Positions 1 to 8,499 of a stretch of DNA of 64,000 nt are shown here, piece after piece. Position 1 is the first letter of the stretch. The number at the start of each line of letters is the position of its first letter. Location of the stretch: the NCBI RefSeq assembly GCF_003207955.1, contig NZ_NOXG01000005.1, positions 62,001-126,000 on the forward strand, in the 5' to 3' direction. Source of the DNA: Novacetimonas pomaceti (lineage in GTDB: Bacteria; Pseudomonadota; Alphaproteobacteria; Acetobacterales; Acetobacteraceae). Under the pieces are notes generated by a model. The model was not told the DNA's origin, ran no database searches, and saw nothing but the letters and a program-made list of their open reading frames with translations. The translations under genes were made by a program, and so were the position numbers.

Positions 1-187
1 GGCGGTGGAACATGCGCTGCATGTGCTGGATTTCAAGAATGTCGGCGATGTACGCATCGGCCGCGTGATCGACCTTGAAATCGCCGAAAGCGATCCGGCC
101 CGCGCCATCGTGCAGGCCAATGAAATGGCGCGCGCGCTGCTTGCCAACCTGGTGATCGAGGATTTCGCGGCGGAGGTCGTTGAATGA
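1..187 (+). CDS. purS: PurS, FGAM synthase small subunit (5' partial)
   Basis: This is the C-terminal part of PurS, the small scaffold subunit of phosphoribosylformylglycinamidine (FGAM) synthase in de novo purine synthesis. The frame is open to the left edge, so the true start lies outside the window. The segment FKNVGDVRIGRVIDLEI is typical of PurS, and the family is about 80 residues, so roughly 20 N-terminal residues are missing. Its TGA overlaps the ATG of the next gene as ATGA, and purQ and purL follow, which confirms the identity. Confidence 0.93.
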   Translation, partial: AVEHALHVLDFKNVGDVRIGRVIDLEIAESDPARAIVQANEMARALLANLVIEDFAAEVVE

Positions 188-573
188 AGACGGCAACTGG
201 CATTTTCCTTGCCGCCTGCGCCGTGGGCGCGGGACTGCTGCCCCTGTCGGGCGCGCAGGCACAGCGGGTTTCGCGCATGCCCGCGTCCCAGCTCGGGACG
301 ATGTGCACGCGTGCGTCAGGCACAGGACTGTGTGATTCCTATATTTCCGGCGTGGCGGACGCGGTGGCACTTGGCCACCTGTTCGAACGCAACGCGGAAA
401 AGGATGACAAGGACGTCGCCGCTTTCTGCATCGCGCCCGCCACGACATTGACGGAAATGCGGGGCAAGGTGGTTGGATGGATGAAGGACCATCGTGACCA
501 GCTTTCCCGCCCGGCGGGGGAGGCGGTGTTTACCGCGCTTCATGAATCCTATCCCTGCGGCGATCACAAATGA
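184..573 (+). CDS. Secreted Rap1a/Tai-like small protein inside the pur operon
   Basis: This 129-residue protein begins with a clear signal peptide (basic start, hydrophobic core, AQA cleavage site near residue 26). The mature part has spaced cysteines and a C...YISGVADA...FCIAP...YPC pattern that resembles the Rap1a/Tai immunity-like fold. It overlaps purS by 4 bases (ATGA) and purQ by 4 bases, so it is translationally coupled inside the purine operon. Rap1a proteins known elsewhere protect against type VI amidase effectors, but no effector is seen here and similar domains occur widely as periplasmic proteins. The family assignment is by motif only, and a link to purine synthesis is unknown. 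Confidence 0.7.
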   Translation: MKTATGIFLAACAVGAGLLPLSGAQAQRVSRMPASQLGTMCTRASGTGLCDSYISGVADAVALGHLFERNAEKDDKDVAAFCIAPATTLTEMRGKVVGWMKDHRDQLSRPAGEAVFTALHESYPCGDHK

Positions 574-1271
574 AGGCGGGCATCGTTGTTTTTCCCGGCA
601 CCAACCGGGAACGTGACATGGCTATCGCGCTGCGCAGCGTGACCGGCGTCGCCCCGCGCATGATCTGGCACCGCGAAACGGAACTGCCGGATCTGGATCT
701 GGTCGTGCTGCCCGGCGGGTTCAGCTATGGCGATTACCTTCGCTGTGGCGCGATGGCGGCACATGCGCCGATCATGCTCGCCATCCGCCGCTTCGCGCAG
801 GCGGGGGGTCATATCCTTGGCGTATGCAACGGTTTTCAGATCCTGACGGAGGCACAGCTCCTGCCGGGCGCGCTACTGCGCAATGCGTCGCTGCGTTTCC
901 TGTCGCAGGACTGTTTCCTGCGCGTTGAACGCAATGACACGGCCTTTACCCGTCACTGGAAACGCCATGACGTGTTCCGCACGCCCATGGCGCACGGGGA
1001 CGGCAATTACATCGCCGATCAGGAAACGGTCCGCATGCTGGAGGGGGACGGCCGCGTCGCCTTCCGCTATGTCGCGCCGGACGGACGTCTGGATGCCGCG
1101 GACGTCACCCTCAACCCCAACGGAAGCATGGGGGCCATTGCCGGTGTCTTCAGCGAAAACCTGCGGATCTGCGGCATGATGCCACATCCCGAGGACCTGG
1201 TTGATCCCCTGATGGGCGGCGAGGACGGAAAGCCCCTGTTTACAGGTCTGGTGGAGGCGCTGGTCGGATGA
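570..1271 (+). CDS. purQ: PurQ, FGAM synthase glutaminase subunit
   Basis: This class I glutamine amidotransferase of 233 residues releases ammonia from glutamine for FGAM synthase. The nucleophile cysteine sits in GVCNGFQ near residue 86, and the catalytic His/Glu pair is in MPHPED near residue 205. The N-terminus (KAGIVVFPGTNRERD) is typical of PurQ. The length matches the family. It overlaps both neighbours by 4 bases and works as the PurS-PurQ-PurL complex of the type with separate subunits. Confidence 0.97.
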   Translation: MKAGIVVFPGTNRERDMAIALRSVTGVAPRMIWHRETELPDLDLVVLPGGFSYGDYLRCGAMAAHAPIMLAIRRFAQAGGHILGVCNGFQILTEAQLLPGALLRNASLRFLSQDCFLRVERNDTAFTRHWKRHDVFRTPMAHGDGNYIADQETVRMLEGDGRVAFRYVAPDGRLDAADVTLNPNGSMGAIAGVFSENLRICGMMPHPEDLVDPLMGGEDGKPLFTGLVEALVG

Positions 1272-3478
1272 GCAAAGCAGCACAGAAGCCCGTCGACGCG
1301 GCGCTGGCAAAGGAATTCGGCCTCACCGCCGAGGAATATGGCAACGTGCTGTCCATCATGGGACGCACGCCCAGCCTGACCGAACTTGGCATCTTTTCCG
1401 TCATGTGGTCGGAGCACTGCTCCTACAAATCTTCGCGCGCGTATCTCAAGACGCTGCCGACCAAGGCGCCGTGGGTCATCCACGGACCGGGGGAAAATGC
1501 GGGCGTCGTCGATATCGGGCAGGGACTTGCCGCCATCTTCAAGATGGAAAGCCATAACCATCCCTCCTTCATCGAACCCTATCAGGGGGCTGCGACAGGG
1601 GTGGGCGGCATCCTGCGCGATGTCTTCACCATGGGCGCGCGGCCGGTCGCCAACCTGAACGCCCTGCGCTTTGGCAATCCCGACAACCCGCAGACGCGGC
1701 GCATCGTCGATGGCGTGGTGCGCGGCGTCGGCGGTTATGGCAATTGCGTCGGCGTGCCTACGGTGGGCGGGGAAATCAATTTCCATCCGGCCTATGACGG
1801 CAACCCGCTGGTCAATGCGATGACGGTCGGCGTGGCCCGGCAGGACCGCATCTTCCTTTCGGCCGCGGCCGGGGTGGGCAATCCGGTCATTTATGTGGGA
1901 TCCAAGACGGGACGGGACGGCATCCATGGCGCCACCATGTCCTCGTCCGAATTCGACGAGGACGCGCTGGCGAAGCGGCCGACGGTGCAGGTTGGCGACC
2001 CGTTCGTTGAAAAGCTGCTGATCGAGGCATGCCTTGAACTGATGGCCACCGACGCGATCGTCGCCATTCAGGACATGGGTGCGGCGGGCCTGACCTCATC
2101 CGCCGTCGAAATGGCGGGCAAGGGCGGGGTCGGCATCGAGCTTGACCTCGACAATGTGCCGCAGCGCGAACGCGGGATGACAGCCTATGAAATGATGCTG
2201 TCGGAAAGCCAGGAGCGGATGCTGATCGTCATCCGTCCCGACCGCACCGAACAGGCCCGCGCCATTTTCGAGAAATGGGAACTGGATTTCGCCGTTATCG
2301 GCCACCTGACCGATACGGGCCGCATCGTCCTGCGCCACAAGGGCGAGACGGAGGCCGACATCCCGCTCGCGCCGCTGGCGGATCAGGCCCCTGTCTATCA
2401 CCGCCCCACCGCGCCGGCCCTGCCGCCTGTGCCGCTGGAGGCGATTTCCGATCCGGTGGGAATCGAACAGGCGCTGCTGCGGCTGATCCGCTGCCCGGAC
2501 CTTGCTTCGCGCGAATGGGTCTGGAACCAGTACGACAGCACCGTTGGCGGCCAGACCGTCCGCCGGCCCGGCGCCGCCGATGCCGCCATCATTCAGGTCG
2601 AGGATACGAAAATCGGCCTTGCCATGACGACGGACTGCACGCCGCGTTACTGCCGCGCGAACGCGAAGACGGGCGGGGCGCAGGCCGTGGCCGAGGCATG
2701 GCGCAACATTACGGCCACGGGCGCGCGGCCGCTGGCCGTGACGGACAACCTCAACTTCGGCTCCCCTGAAAAGCCTGAGGTCATGGGACAGTTCGTCGAT
2801 GCCATCGCCGGAATGGGCGATGCCTGCCGCGCGCTCGACTTCCCGGTCGTCAGCGGCAATGTCTCGCTTTACAACGAGACGCGTGGCCCGGACGGGGAGT
2901 CCGTGTCCATCCTGCCCACGCCCGCGATCGGCGGCCTCGGCGTGCTCGACGATGTATCCAAAGCTGTCGGGCTGGGCATGCCCGATGGGTGCGAACTGTT
3001 CCTGATCGGCGAGACACGTGGCGAACTGGGACAGTCCCTGTGGCTGCGTGAAATCCACGGCAGTCAGGATGGCGAACCGCCAGTGGTTGACCTGCAGGCC
3101 GAACGCCGCAATGGCGATTTCGTGCGCGCGGCCATTCTGGACGGCACGATTACGGCATGCCATGACATCGCGGATGGTGGCCTGCTGGTGACGGTGGCGG
3201 AAATGGTCATGGCGGGGGAGGCGGGCTGCACCCTGCTGGCCCCGCAGGCCGGCATGCGTCCCGAAGCTTTCTGGTTTGGCGAGGACCAGTCCCGCTACGT
3301 TGTCGCGGTCCGTGATGGCCAGTCCTTCATGGACCGGGCGCAGCAGGCCTCGATCCCGTGTCGCAGGCTGGGCCAAAGTGGGGGGGATGGTTTGACATTG
3401 CCCAATGGCTCCACAATATCAAAGGCACGTCTTGTGGCGGTGAATTCGGAATTCTTCCCGCGACTTATGGACCGTTGA
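1268..3478 (+). CDS. purL: PurL, FGAM synthase synthetase subunit
   Basis: This is the ATP-dependent synthetase subunit (736 residues) that converts FGAR to FGAM using ammonia from PurQ. It is the small PurL form, about 730 residues, that needs separate PurS and PurQ. Family motifs include SEHCSYKSSR near residue 48, MESHNHPS, GGYGNCVGVPTVGGE, and the second AIR-synthase-like half with DNLNFGSPEKPE and CHDIADGGL. It starts on ATGA within the end of purQ. bolA begins 29 bases downstream, so the transcript may continue. Confidence 0.98.
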   Translation: MSKAAQKPVDAALAKEFGLTAEEYGNVLSIMGRTPSLTELGIFSVMWSEHCSYKSSRAYLKTLPTKAPWVIHGPGENAGVVDIGQGLAAIFKMESHNHPSFIEPYQGAATGVGGILRDVFTMGARPVANLNALRFGNPDNPQTRRIVDGVVRGVGGYGNCVGVPTVGGEINFHPAYDGNPLVNAMTVGVARQDRIFLSAAAGVGNPVIYVGSKTGRDGIHGATMSSSEFDEDALAKRPTVQVGDPFVEKLLIEACLELMATDAIVAIQDMGAAGLTSSAVEMAGKGGVGIELDLDNVPQRERGMTAYEMMLSESQERMLIVIRPDRTEQARAIFEKWELDFAVIGHLTDTGRIVLRHKGETEADIPLAPLADQAPVYHRPTAPALPPVPLEAISDPVGIEQALLRLIRCPDLASREWVWNQYDSTVGGQTVRRPGAADAAIIQVEDTKIGLAMTTDCTPRYCRANAKTGGAQAVAEAWRNITATGARPLAVTDNLNFGSPEKPEVMGQFVDAIAGMGDACRALDFPVVSGNVSLYNETRGPDGESVSILPTPAIGGLGVLDDVSKAVGLGMPDGCELFLIGETRGELGQSLWLREIHGSQDGEPPVVDLQAERRNGDFVRAAILDGTITACHDIADGGLLVTVAEMVMAGEAGCTLLAPQAGMRPEAFWFGEDQSRYVVAVRDGQSFMDRAQQASIPCRRLGQSGGDGLTLPNGSTISKARLVAVNSEFFPRLMDR

Positions 3479-3506
3479 GCCACAGGAACAGGCAGGAGAA
3501 CAGTCG

Positions 3507-3740
3507 ATGGCCATGACGGCCCAGGAAATCGAGACCTATATTCGCACGGCGCTGCCCGATGCACAGATCCGCATCGACGACCTTGCCGGTGATGGCGACC
3601 ATTATGCCTGCAAGGTTGTAAGCAACGCGTTCCGGGGCCTGTCGCGCGTTCGACAGCACCAACTGGTTTATGATGCGTTGCAGGGACATATGGGGGGCAA
3701 GCTGCATGCGCTGGCCCTTCAGACCAGCACGCCGGACTGA
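3507..3740 (+). CDS. BolA family protein
   Basis: This 77-residue protein has the BolA/IbaG fold pattern: an N-terminal helix, then the basic VVSNAFRGLSRVRQHQLVYDAL segment split over the core. A strong AGGAG site lies 6-7 bases before the ATG. BolA proteins bind [2Fe-2S] clusters together with monothiol glutaredoxins. The next gene encodes exactly such a glutaredoxin, so an iron-sulfur trafficking or iron-sensing pair is likely. Being downstream of purL fits FGAM-pathway co-transcription seen in many alphaproteobacteria. Confidence 0.9.
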   Translation: MAMTAQEIETYIRTALPDAQIRIDDLAGDGDHYACKVVSNAFRGLSRVRQHQLVYDALQGHMGGKLHALALQTSTPD

Positions 3741-3785
3741 AGCTTAAGGCAGAAATCCAGCTTTCCAAACGAGGAGTCCATTATT

Positions 3786-4121
3786 ATGGCCGAAACCATC
3801 ACGCAGCAGATCCAGTCGCAGATCGACGCCAATCCGGTCATGCTGTACATGAAGGGCGACGCGACCTTCCCGCAGTGCGGTTTTTCCGCGCGTGTCGTGC
3901 AGATCCTCAAGCATCTGAACGTGCCGTTCAAGACCGCCAACGTCCTGGAAGATCCGGCCCTGCGTCAGGGCATCAAGGATTTTTCCAACTGGCCGACGGT
4001 GCCCCAGCTGTACGTAAAGGGCGAGTTCATCGGTGGATGCGACATCGTGACCGAGATGTACCAGTCCGGCGAACTGGAAAAGCTTCTGGCTGAAAAGGGC
4101 ATTGTTCCGGCATCTGCCTGA
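3786..4121 (+). CDS. grxD: Monothiol glutaredoxin, Grx4/GrxD type
   Basis: This 111-residue protein is a monothiol glutaredoxin that binds a bridging [2Fe-2S] cluster with glutathione and delivers Fe-S clusters. The CGFS active site is at about residues 31-34 after YMKGDATFPQ. The WPTVPQLYVKGEFIGGCDI block contains the glutathione-binding TVP and GG motifs. A GAGGAG ribosome site stands 8-9 bases upstream. It pairs with the bolA gene just before it, and a strong intrinsic terminator follows 30 bases after its stop. Confidence 0.96.
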   Translation: MAETITQQIQSQIDANPVMLYMKGDATFPQCGFSARVVQILKHLNVPFKTANVLEDPALRQGIKDFSNWPTVPQLYVKGEFIGGCDIVTEMYQSGELEKLLAEKGIVPASA

Positions 4122-4151
4122 ACACGGCGGCTCAAAGCCTTAAAATCATGG

Positions 4152-4192
4152 AAGCGGATGGACACAGGAGACGTGTCCATCCGCTTTTTTTT
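4152..4192 (+). terminator. Intrinsic terminator of the purSQL-bolA-grxD transcript
   Basis: A perfect 14-base-pair stem (AAGCGGATGGACAC pairing with its complement at 4173-4186) has a 7-base loop and is followed by eight T residues. This is a textbook rho-independent terminator on the plus strand, just after grxD. Confidence 0.95.
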
Positions 4193-4270
4193 GTTTCAGC
4201 CGGTCCAGAGCCTTGCCTTGCATGCCCTGTTTTGCGTAGCTTCGCTGCAATGACTGAATTGGAGTGTCAG

Positions 4271-4603
4271 ATGCGTCATACGTGCTTGCGAATCACGACA
4301 TTGTCGGTGGTTTGCGCGGGTTTTTTCTACAGCGTCACGCCGCAGGCGCAGGCACGTAGCCATGCCATGACAGAGATGGAAGCAGATCGCCTGACACTCA
4401 GCGCGCTGACCGCGCCACCGCCGCCGGTACGCCATGTCGTTTACCGCCATGCGATTTCGTCGGGCCACCATGCCGCTGTCACGCGCGTCCATCATGTCAC
4501 GTCATCGCCTGTGCGTCGTTCGCTGGTGCATGAAGTCGCATATCGCCCGCATGCCGCCAGAACCAGCCATCACACGCGCGCCAGCATCCATCACCGGACC
4601 TGA
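4271..4603 (+). CDS. Exported histidine-rich small protein
   Basis: This is a 110-residue protein of unknown function. It has a signal peptide ending at about AQA-RS (residues 1-28). The mature part is Pro-rich (PPPP) and then strongly enriched in His and Arg with repeated HH and RH pairs to the end. A GGAG site lies 6 bases before the ATG. A longer in-frame start upstream overlaps the grxD terminator and is unlikely. Such His-rich exported proteins may bind metal ions in the periplasm, but this is inference from composition. Confidence 0.6.
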   Translation: MRHTCLRITTLSVVCAGFFYSVTPQAQARSHAMTEMEADRLTLSALTAPPPPVRHVVYRHAISSGHHAAVTRVHHVTSSPVRRSLVHEVAYRPHAARTSHHTRASIHHRT

Positions 4604-4628
4604 TACCGGGCACATCGCGACGGATGCT

Positions 4629-5027
4629 TCATTCCATGCGGAATGCATCCTCGATGCGATGTACGTTCCCATCGGGCAGGACAACGACGACATCAAAACG
4701 CATTTCGTCGTAATTCCAGCTGCTGTTGAGCATACATAACGCCTGCGCCGCATTCATGAGCCGCCGCATGGTCCTACGGTCGATGGCGTCTCCTGCCTGC
4801 ATCACGGACCGGCGGGCCTTGACCTCGGTAAAGACCAGCATCCCGCCGCGCGTCGCGACGATATCGATTTCCCCCCATTGCGTACGCGCGCGATGCGCCA
4901 GAATGGTCCATTCCTCCTGCCGCAACAGGGCGATGACCTTTCGTTCCGCCTCCAGCCCGGCATGATGGGCGCGCCGTCCCGCGACACGCCTGCGCCATGA
5001 TGGCGGAGCAGGGGAGGAAACCGTCAT
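4629..5027 (-). CDS. YraN family (UPF0102) nuclease-like protein
   Basis: This 132-residue protein belongs to the YraN/UPF0102 family of restriction-endonuclease-like fold. The core motif GEIDIVA...LVFTEVKAR (Asp, Glu, Lys) is present near the middle, after the typical GLEAERKVIALL helix. The ATG at 5027 is chosen because AAAGGA lies 7 bases upstream; a GTG six codons earlier is possible. The biological role of YraN remains unsettled in general. It is divergent from cardiolipin synthase. Confidence 0.88.
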   Translation of the reverse strand: MTVSSPAPPSWRRRVAGRRAHHAGLEAERKVIALLRQEEWTILAHRARTQWGEIDIVATRGGMLVFTEVKARRSVMQAGDAIDRRTMRRLMNAAQALCMLNSSWNYDEMRFDVVVVLPDGNVHRIEDAFRME

Positions 5028-5070
5028 TCCTTCATCCTTTGTCACGGGAAGATATCAGCAATACCGCCAT

Positions 5071-5083
5071 CCGATATTATCGG
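5071..5083. promoter_or_regulatory. Palindrome CCGATATTATCGG in divergent yraN/cls promoter region
   Basis: The 13-base sequence CCGATA-T-TATCGG is a perfect odd palindrome within the 159-base gap between the divergent yraN and cls genes. It could be an operator, but no regulator is indicated. Confidence 0.3.
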
Positions 5084-5186
5084 GGTCTCCGGCGCCTGAT
5101 ATGACATTCCTGTCACGTTTTTCATATTTCAGGTCCTGACGCAGTATCATCATCGCCCGTGGCATGCATGGAATCATCATTGGCTC

Positions 5187-6605
5187 ATGATTTATACCTA
5201 TACCGCTTTTATTGATCCACTTGTCCTGGCATGCCGTATCTGTGTCATCGCAGTAGTGGTCATCCATGTCCTGCTGACCAAGCGCGACGTCGGTGCGTCC
5301 ATCGGCTGGATCGGGGTGACGGTCCTGATGCCCTTTACGGGCGGCATCCTGTATTCGATGTTCGGCATCAACCGCGTCAGGCGCCGCGCCAAACGCATGA
5401 TCGGCCTTCATCCGTGGCACAGCCGCACCATGACATCGCGCTGGCGGCGTGCGGAGGAAGGCCGTTTCGCCCCGCTGGCGGAAATGGTCAGCAAGCTGAC
5501 CCAGCGGCCATTGCTGGCGGGCAATCTCGTAACCCCCCTGCATGACGGGGACAGCGCCTATCCCCAGATGCTGGAGGCCATTGGAAACGCCCAAAACACG
5601 GTCCTTCTGTGTTCGTACATTTTCCGTTCCGACGATATCGGCCACAAATTCTGCAATGCCCTGATCGCGGCGCACCAGCGCGGCGCGCAGGTACGTGTGC
5701 TGGTCGATGGGGTCGGCAGCGGCTATTTCCATTGCGGCGTCGCCCGTATCCTGGAACGGGCCGGCGTTCCGGTCGGGCGGTTCATGCATTCGATGCTGCC
5801 ATGGCGCATGCCCTTCATCAACATGCGCGACCACAAGAAGATCCTTGTCGTTGACGGACGGGTCGGCTTCATGGGGGGGCTGAATATCGGGGAGGAGAAC
5901 CTGACCGCCCTGCATCCCACCCATCCCGTATCGGATACGCATTTCAGGATCGCGGGGCCGGTCATCCACCAACTGAGCGAGGCGTTTGCCCGCGACTGGA
6001 CCTTCACGACCGGCGAGGAACTGACGGCGGACATATTTTTTCCCGAACAGCAGTCCCACGGCGACAGCCTGACGCGCATCGTGACGGCGGGGCCTGATTC
6101 CGATCTGGAAAAAATCGAGTACACCATGCTTCAGGCCATTTCCATGGCCCGCCATTCCGTCCGCCTGATGACGCCTTATTTCCTGCCCGACGACAGGTTC
6201 CTGACGGAACTCGCCCTTGCGGCGCTGCGGGGGATCGAGGTCGATATCGTCGTCCCCCACCACAGCAATCACGTCATCATCGACTGGGCGCGTTCGGCGA
6301 ACCTGCCGCGTTTCCTGGATTCCGGCTGCCGCGTATGGCAGGCGAGACCGCCCTTCAACCATTCGAAACTGATGGTGGTGGACCGCCACTGGTCCTTTGT
6401 GGGCAGTTCCAACCTTGATGTGCGCAGCCTGAGACTGAATTTCGAAATCAATCTGGAGGCCTATGACGATGCACTGGCCGCGACGATTGACGATTTCATC
6501 GCCAAGCACCGCCATGAACGCCTGACCCATCACGATCTGGACCGGCGTCGCCTGCCGATCAAGCTGCGCGATGCCTTCGCGCGGCTTCTGCTGCCCTATC
6601 TGTGA
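5187..6605 (+). CDS. cls: Cardiolipin synthase (two HKD motifs)
   Basis: This 472-residue membrane enzyme joins two phosphatidylglycerol molecules into cardiolipin. Residues 1-60 hold two hydrophobic segments, the PLDc_N anchor. Two phospholipase-D motifs are complete: HKKILVVD near residue 215 and HSKLMVVD near residue 391, each followed by GG or GSSN. The arrangement is that of bacterial ClsA-type enzymes. No strong ribosome site is seen, but the ATG fits the family N-terminus. Confidence 0.94.
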   Translation: MIYTYTAFIDPLVLACRICVIAVVVIHVLLTKRDVGASIGWIGVTVLMPFTGGILYSMFGINRVRRRAKRMIGLHPWHSRTMTSRWRRAEEGRFAPLAEMVSKLTQRPLLAGNLVTPLHDGDSAYPQMLEAIGNAQNTVLLCSYIFRSDDIGHKFCNALIAAHQRGAQVRVLVDGVGSGYFHCGVARILERAGVPVGRFMHSMLPWRMPFINMRDHKKILVVDGRVGFMGGLNIGEENLTALHPTHPVSDTHFRIAGPVIHQLSEAFARDWTFTTGEELTADIFFPEQQSHGDSLTRIVTAGPDSDLEKIEYTMLQAISMARHSVRLMTPYFLPDDRFLTELALAALRGIEVDIVVPHHSNHVIIDWARSANLPRFLDSGCRVWQARPPFNHSKLMVVDRHWSFVGSSNLDVRSLRLNFEINLEAYDDALAATIDDFIAKHRHERLTHHDLDRRRLPIKLRDAFARLLLPYL

Positions 6606-7300
6606 GGGATGATCTCCAGCCGCACGGAAATCGGGCGGTGATCGGACGCATAATTATCGATGACGCGCTGCTCCACGCAGGTCAGGCCCCGGATCAGGCA
6701 GCGGTCAAGCCGGATCGGCAGGACGTCGGCCATGCGATGGGTGGGGGCGCGCGGCCCGACATCACGGAAATGCCGGATCAGGGTTGGCCCCACCAGATTG
6801 AAATCACCAAGGATCGCCGCGCGATACGGCAGAAGCTGTGACATCCGGCGCAACTGCCGCCGGTTCAGGAGCTGCCCATGGGACAGGTGAACGTTGGCGA
6901 CGGTAAAGGGGCCGCATTCGATAATCTGCGCCACACGGCGGATCAGCGTGCCAGAGGGCAGGGTGCAGGTCATCGGTGGCCGCCTGTATGGCCAGGGGCT
7001 CCAGCAGGCCACGCCATGGATCCGGCCGGGCAGGGGGGAACGGGCGTAATGACCGCCGATGAGGGTCGGCAGAGCATCGATATCGACCGTTGCCTCCTGC
7101 ATCAGCAGCAGGTCGGGTTTTTCCTGATGGATCAGGTGCACGACATCGCGCACCGTCGCGCCAATCAGGCGCAGCAGGTTCCAGCTGATGATCCTGATGC
7201 TGTTTTCCGGTCGGAACCGTGGCTGGTATCCAGGCAGGGGCGTTGTCCCGGGCTGAACCGCAACCGCCGGCAGACGCAGGTACGGACGCGCAAGATTCAT
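6596..7300 (-). CDS. Endonuclease/exonuclease/phosphatase (EEP) family protein
   Basis: This 234-residue protein has the EEP fold shared by DNase I and ExoIII-like enzymes. Motifs are ISWNLL with the catalytic Asn, LLLMQEAT with the metal Glu, VANVHLSHG, GDFNLVGP, and the terminal SDHRPIS. The ATG at 7300 overlaps the stop of the permease gene upstream (ATGA), so the longer open frame to 7666 is rejected. No signal peptide is evident. The substrate could be DNA, phospholipid or a phosphoester. Its 3' end overlaps the convergent cls gene by 10 bases. Confidence 0.85.
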   Translation of the reverse strand: MNLARPYLRLPAVAVQPGTTPLPGYQPRFRPENSIRIISWNLLRLIGATVRDVVHLIHQEKPDLLLMQEATVDIDALPTLIGGHYARSPLPGRIHGVACWSPWPYRRPPMTCTLPSGTLIRRVAQIIECGPFTVANVHLSHGQLLNRRQLRRMSQLLPYRAAILGDFNLVGPTLIRHFRDVGPRAPTHRMADVLPIRLDRCLIRGLTCVEQRVIDNYASDHRPISVRLEIIPHR

Positions 7301-8370
7301 GGTTCGACAAATGGCTCCCTGACCTCTGGCGACATGCGTGTCGCCGGATCGCCCGCGGCAAATTCCGCCGTCAGCGTATATCCCACACCAATCAGCACCG
7401 GCCCCAGGAAAATACCCAGGCCCCCGAAGGTCCAGATTCCCCCCAGTACCCCCAGCACCGTCAGAAGATAGGGAAGCTGCGCGCCACGGGCAATGAACAT
7501 CGGGCGCATGATGTGATCGGCCCCGGACACGATGATGGTTCCGTAAAGCAGAAGGAAAACGCCCCAGCCGGGATGATGCCCGATGAACAGGAAAACCGCT
7601 GCCGGAATCCAGATCAGCGGCGCACCGATGGGCAGGACGGAGATAAAGGCGGTAATCCCGCCCCACAGCACGGGATTCGATATCCCCGCGATGGCGAAGC
7701 CCACCCCCGTCAGCACGCCCTGCAGAAGGGCGGTCCCGATGATCCCGTAAACGGTACCCCGGATGGTGCGCCCGATAATCCCCAGGATGCGGTCCGCATA
7801 GATCCCGGCGATCCGCCGGATGACGGACACGAACGTATCGCCAAGCGCCTCTCCCCCCAGCCAGAAGAAAAACGCGATGAACAGCGCCATGCCCAGATGC
7901 GCCAGGCCACTGGCCAGCTGCATGGCGCCCGACAGGACCGACTGCACGATGCGTCCGCTGTAGGGACGTATCATCTGGTCGATGTTCCCCACGTCAACGC
8001 GCCATTTTTCCCATGTTTCATTCAGCTGCGGACCGATATGCGGAACATGCTGCAGCCAGGCGGGCAGGGAAGGCAGATGGATCAGGGTCGTGATGCTGTT
8101 GATGGCATAGGGCAGCGTCTGCGGCAGGTCGACGACGCTGCTGGAGACCACAAGGGTCAGCGGCACGACCAGTACCAGCGCCGACATGACCGTCATGCCC
8201 AAGGCCGCAATCAGCGGGTTCGTATGGCGCCGGAGGCGGACATAAATCGGCCATGTCGAAAAGGTCAGGATCGCCGCCCAGAGCAGGGCCGACATGAAAG
8301 GATAGAGGACAAGCACGCAGCCAAAGGCGATCCCCCCCAGCATGAGCCCCATCATTATGCGTTCGACCAT
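7297..8370 (-). CDS. AI-2E family transporter (polytopic membrane protein)
   Basis: This 357-residue inner-membrane protein has about eight hydrophobic segments, with the family pattern GTVYGIIGTALLQG and a later LPIGAPLIWIPAAVF. The AI-2E family (PF01594) contains TqsA-like autoinducer-2 exporters and Na+/H+ antiporters, so the substrate is uncertain. The start at 8370 (MVERIMMG) is chosen because upstream codons lack coding character. The stop overlaps the EEP gene start, so the two are translationally coupled. Confidence 0.88.
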   Translation of the reverse strand: MVERIMMGLMLGGIAFGCVLVLYPFMSALLWAAILTFSTWPIYVRLRRHTNPLIAALGMTVMSALVLVVPLTLVVSSSVVDLPQTLPYAINSITTLIHLPSLPAWLQHVPHIGPQLNETWEKWRVDVGNIDQMIRPYSGRIVQSVLSGAMQLASGLAHLGMALFIAFFFWLGGEALGDTFVSVIRRIAGIYADRILGIIGRTIRGTVYGIIGTALLQGVLTGVGFAIAGISNPVLWGGITAFISVLPIGAPLIWIPAAVFLFIGHHPGWGVFLLLYGTIIVSGADHIMRPMFIARGAQLPYLLTVLGVLGGIWTFGGLGIFLGPVLIGVGYTLTAEFAAGDPATRMSPEVREPFVEP

Positions 8371-8499
8371 AATCCGTCGCGATCCGTTTTGTGGCAATGC
8401 ACAGGCAATGCGTGGACAATGCGTTGCCCCGCTTCCGTCATGGCGCAATATGCTGCACCTTATCGCAAAGCATACAAACACCAAAGATTGGCCACAGAC

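Noticed and set aside
7219..8499. Upstream extension of the sulfurtransferase frame (to 711 codons)
   Set aside because: The added part lies antisense to the AI-2E and EEP genes and is Gln/Arg/Pro-rich with no domain.
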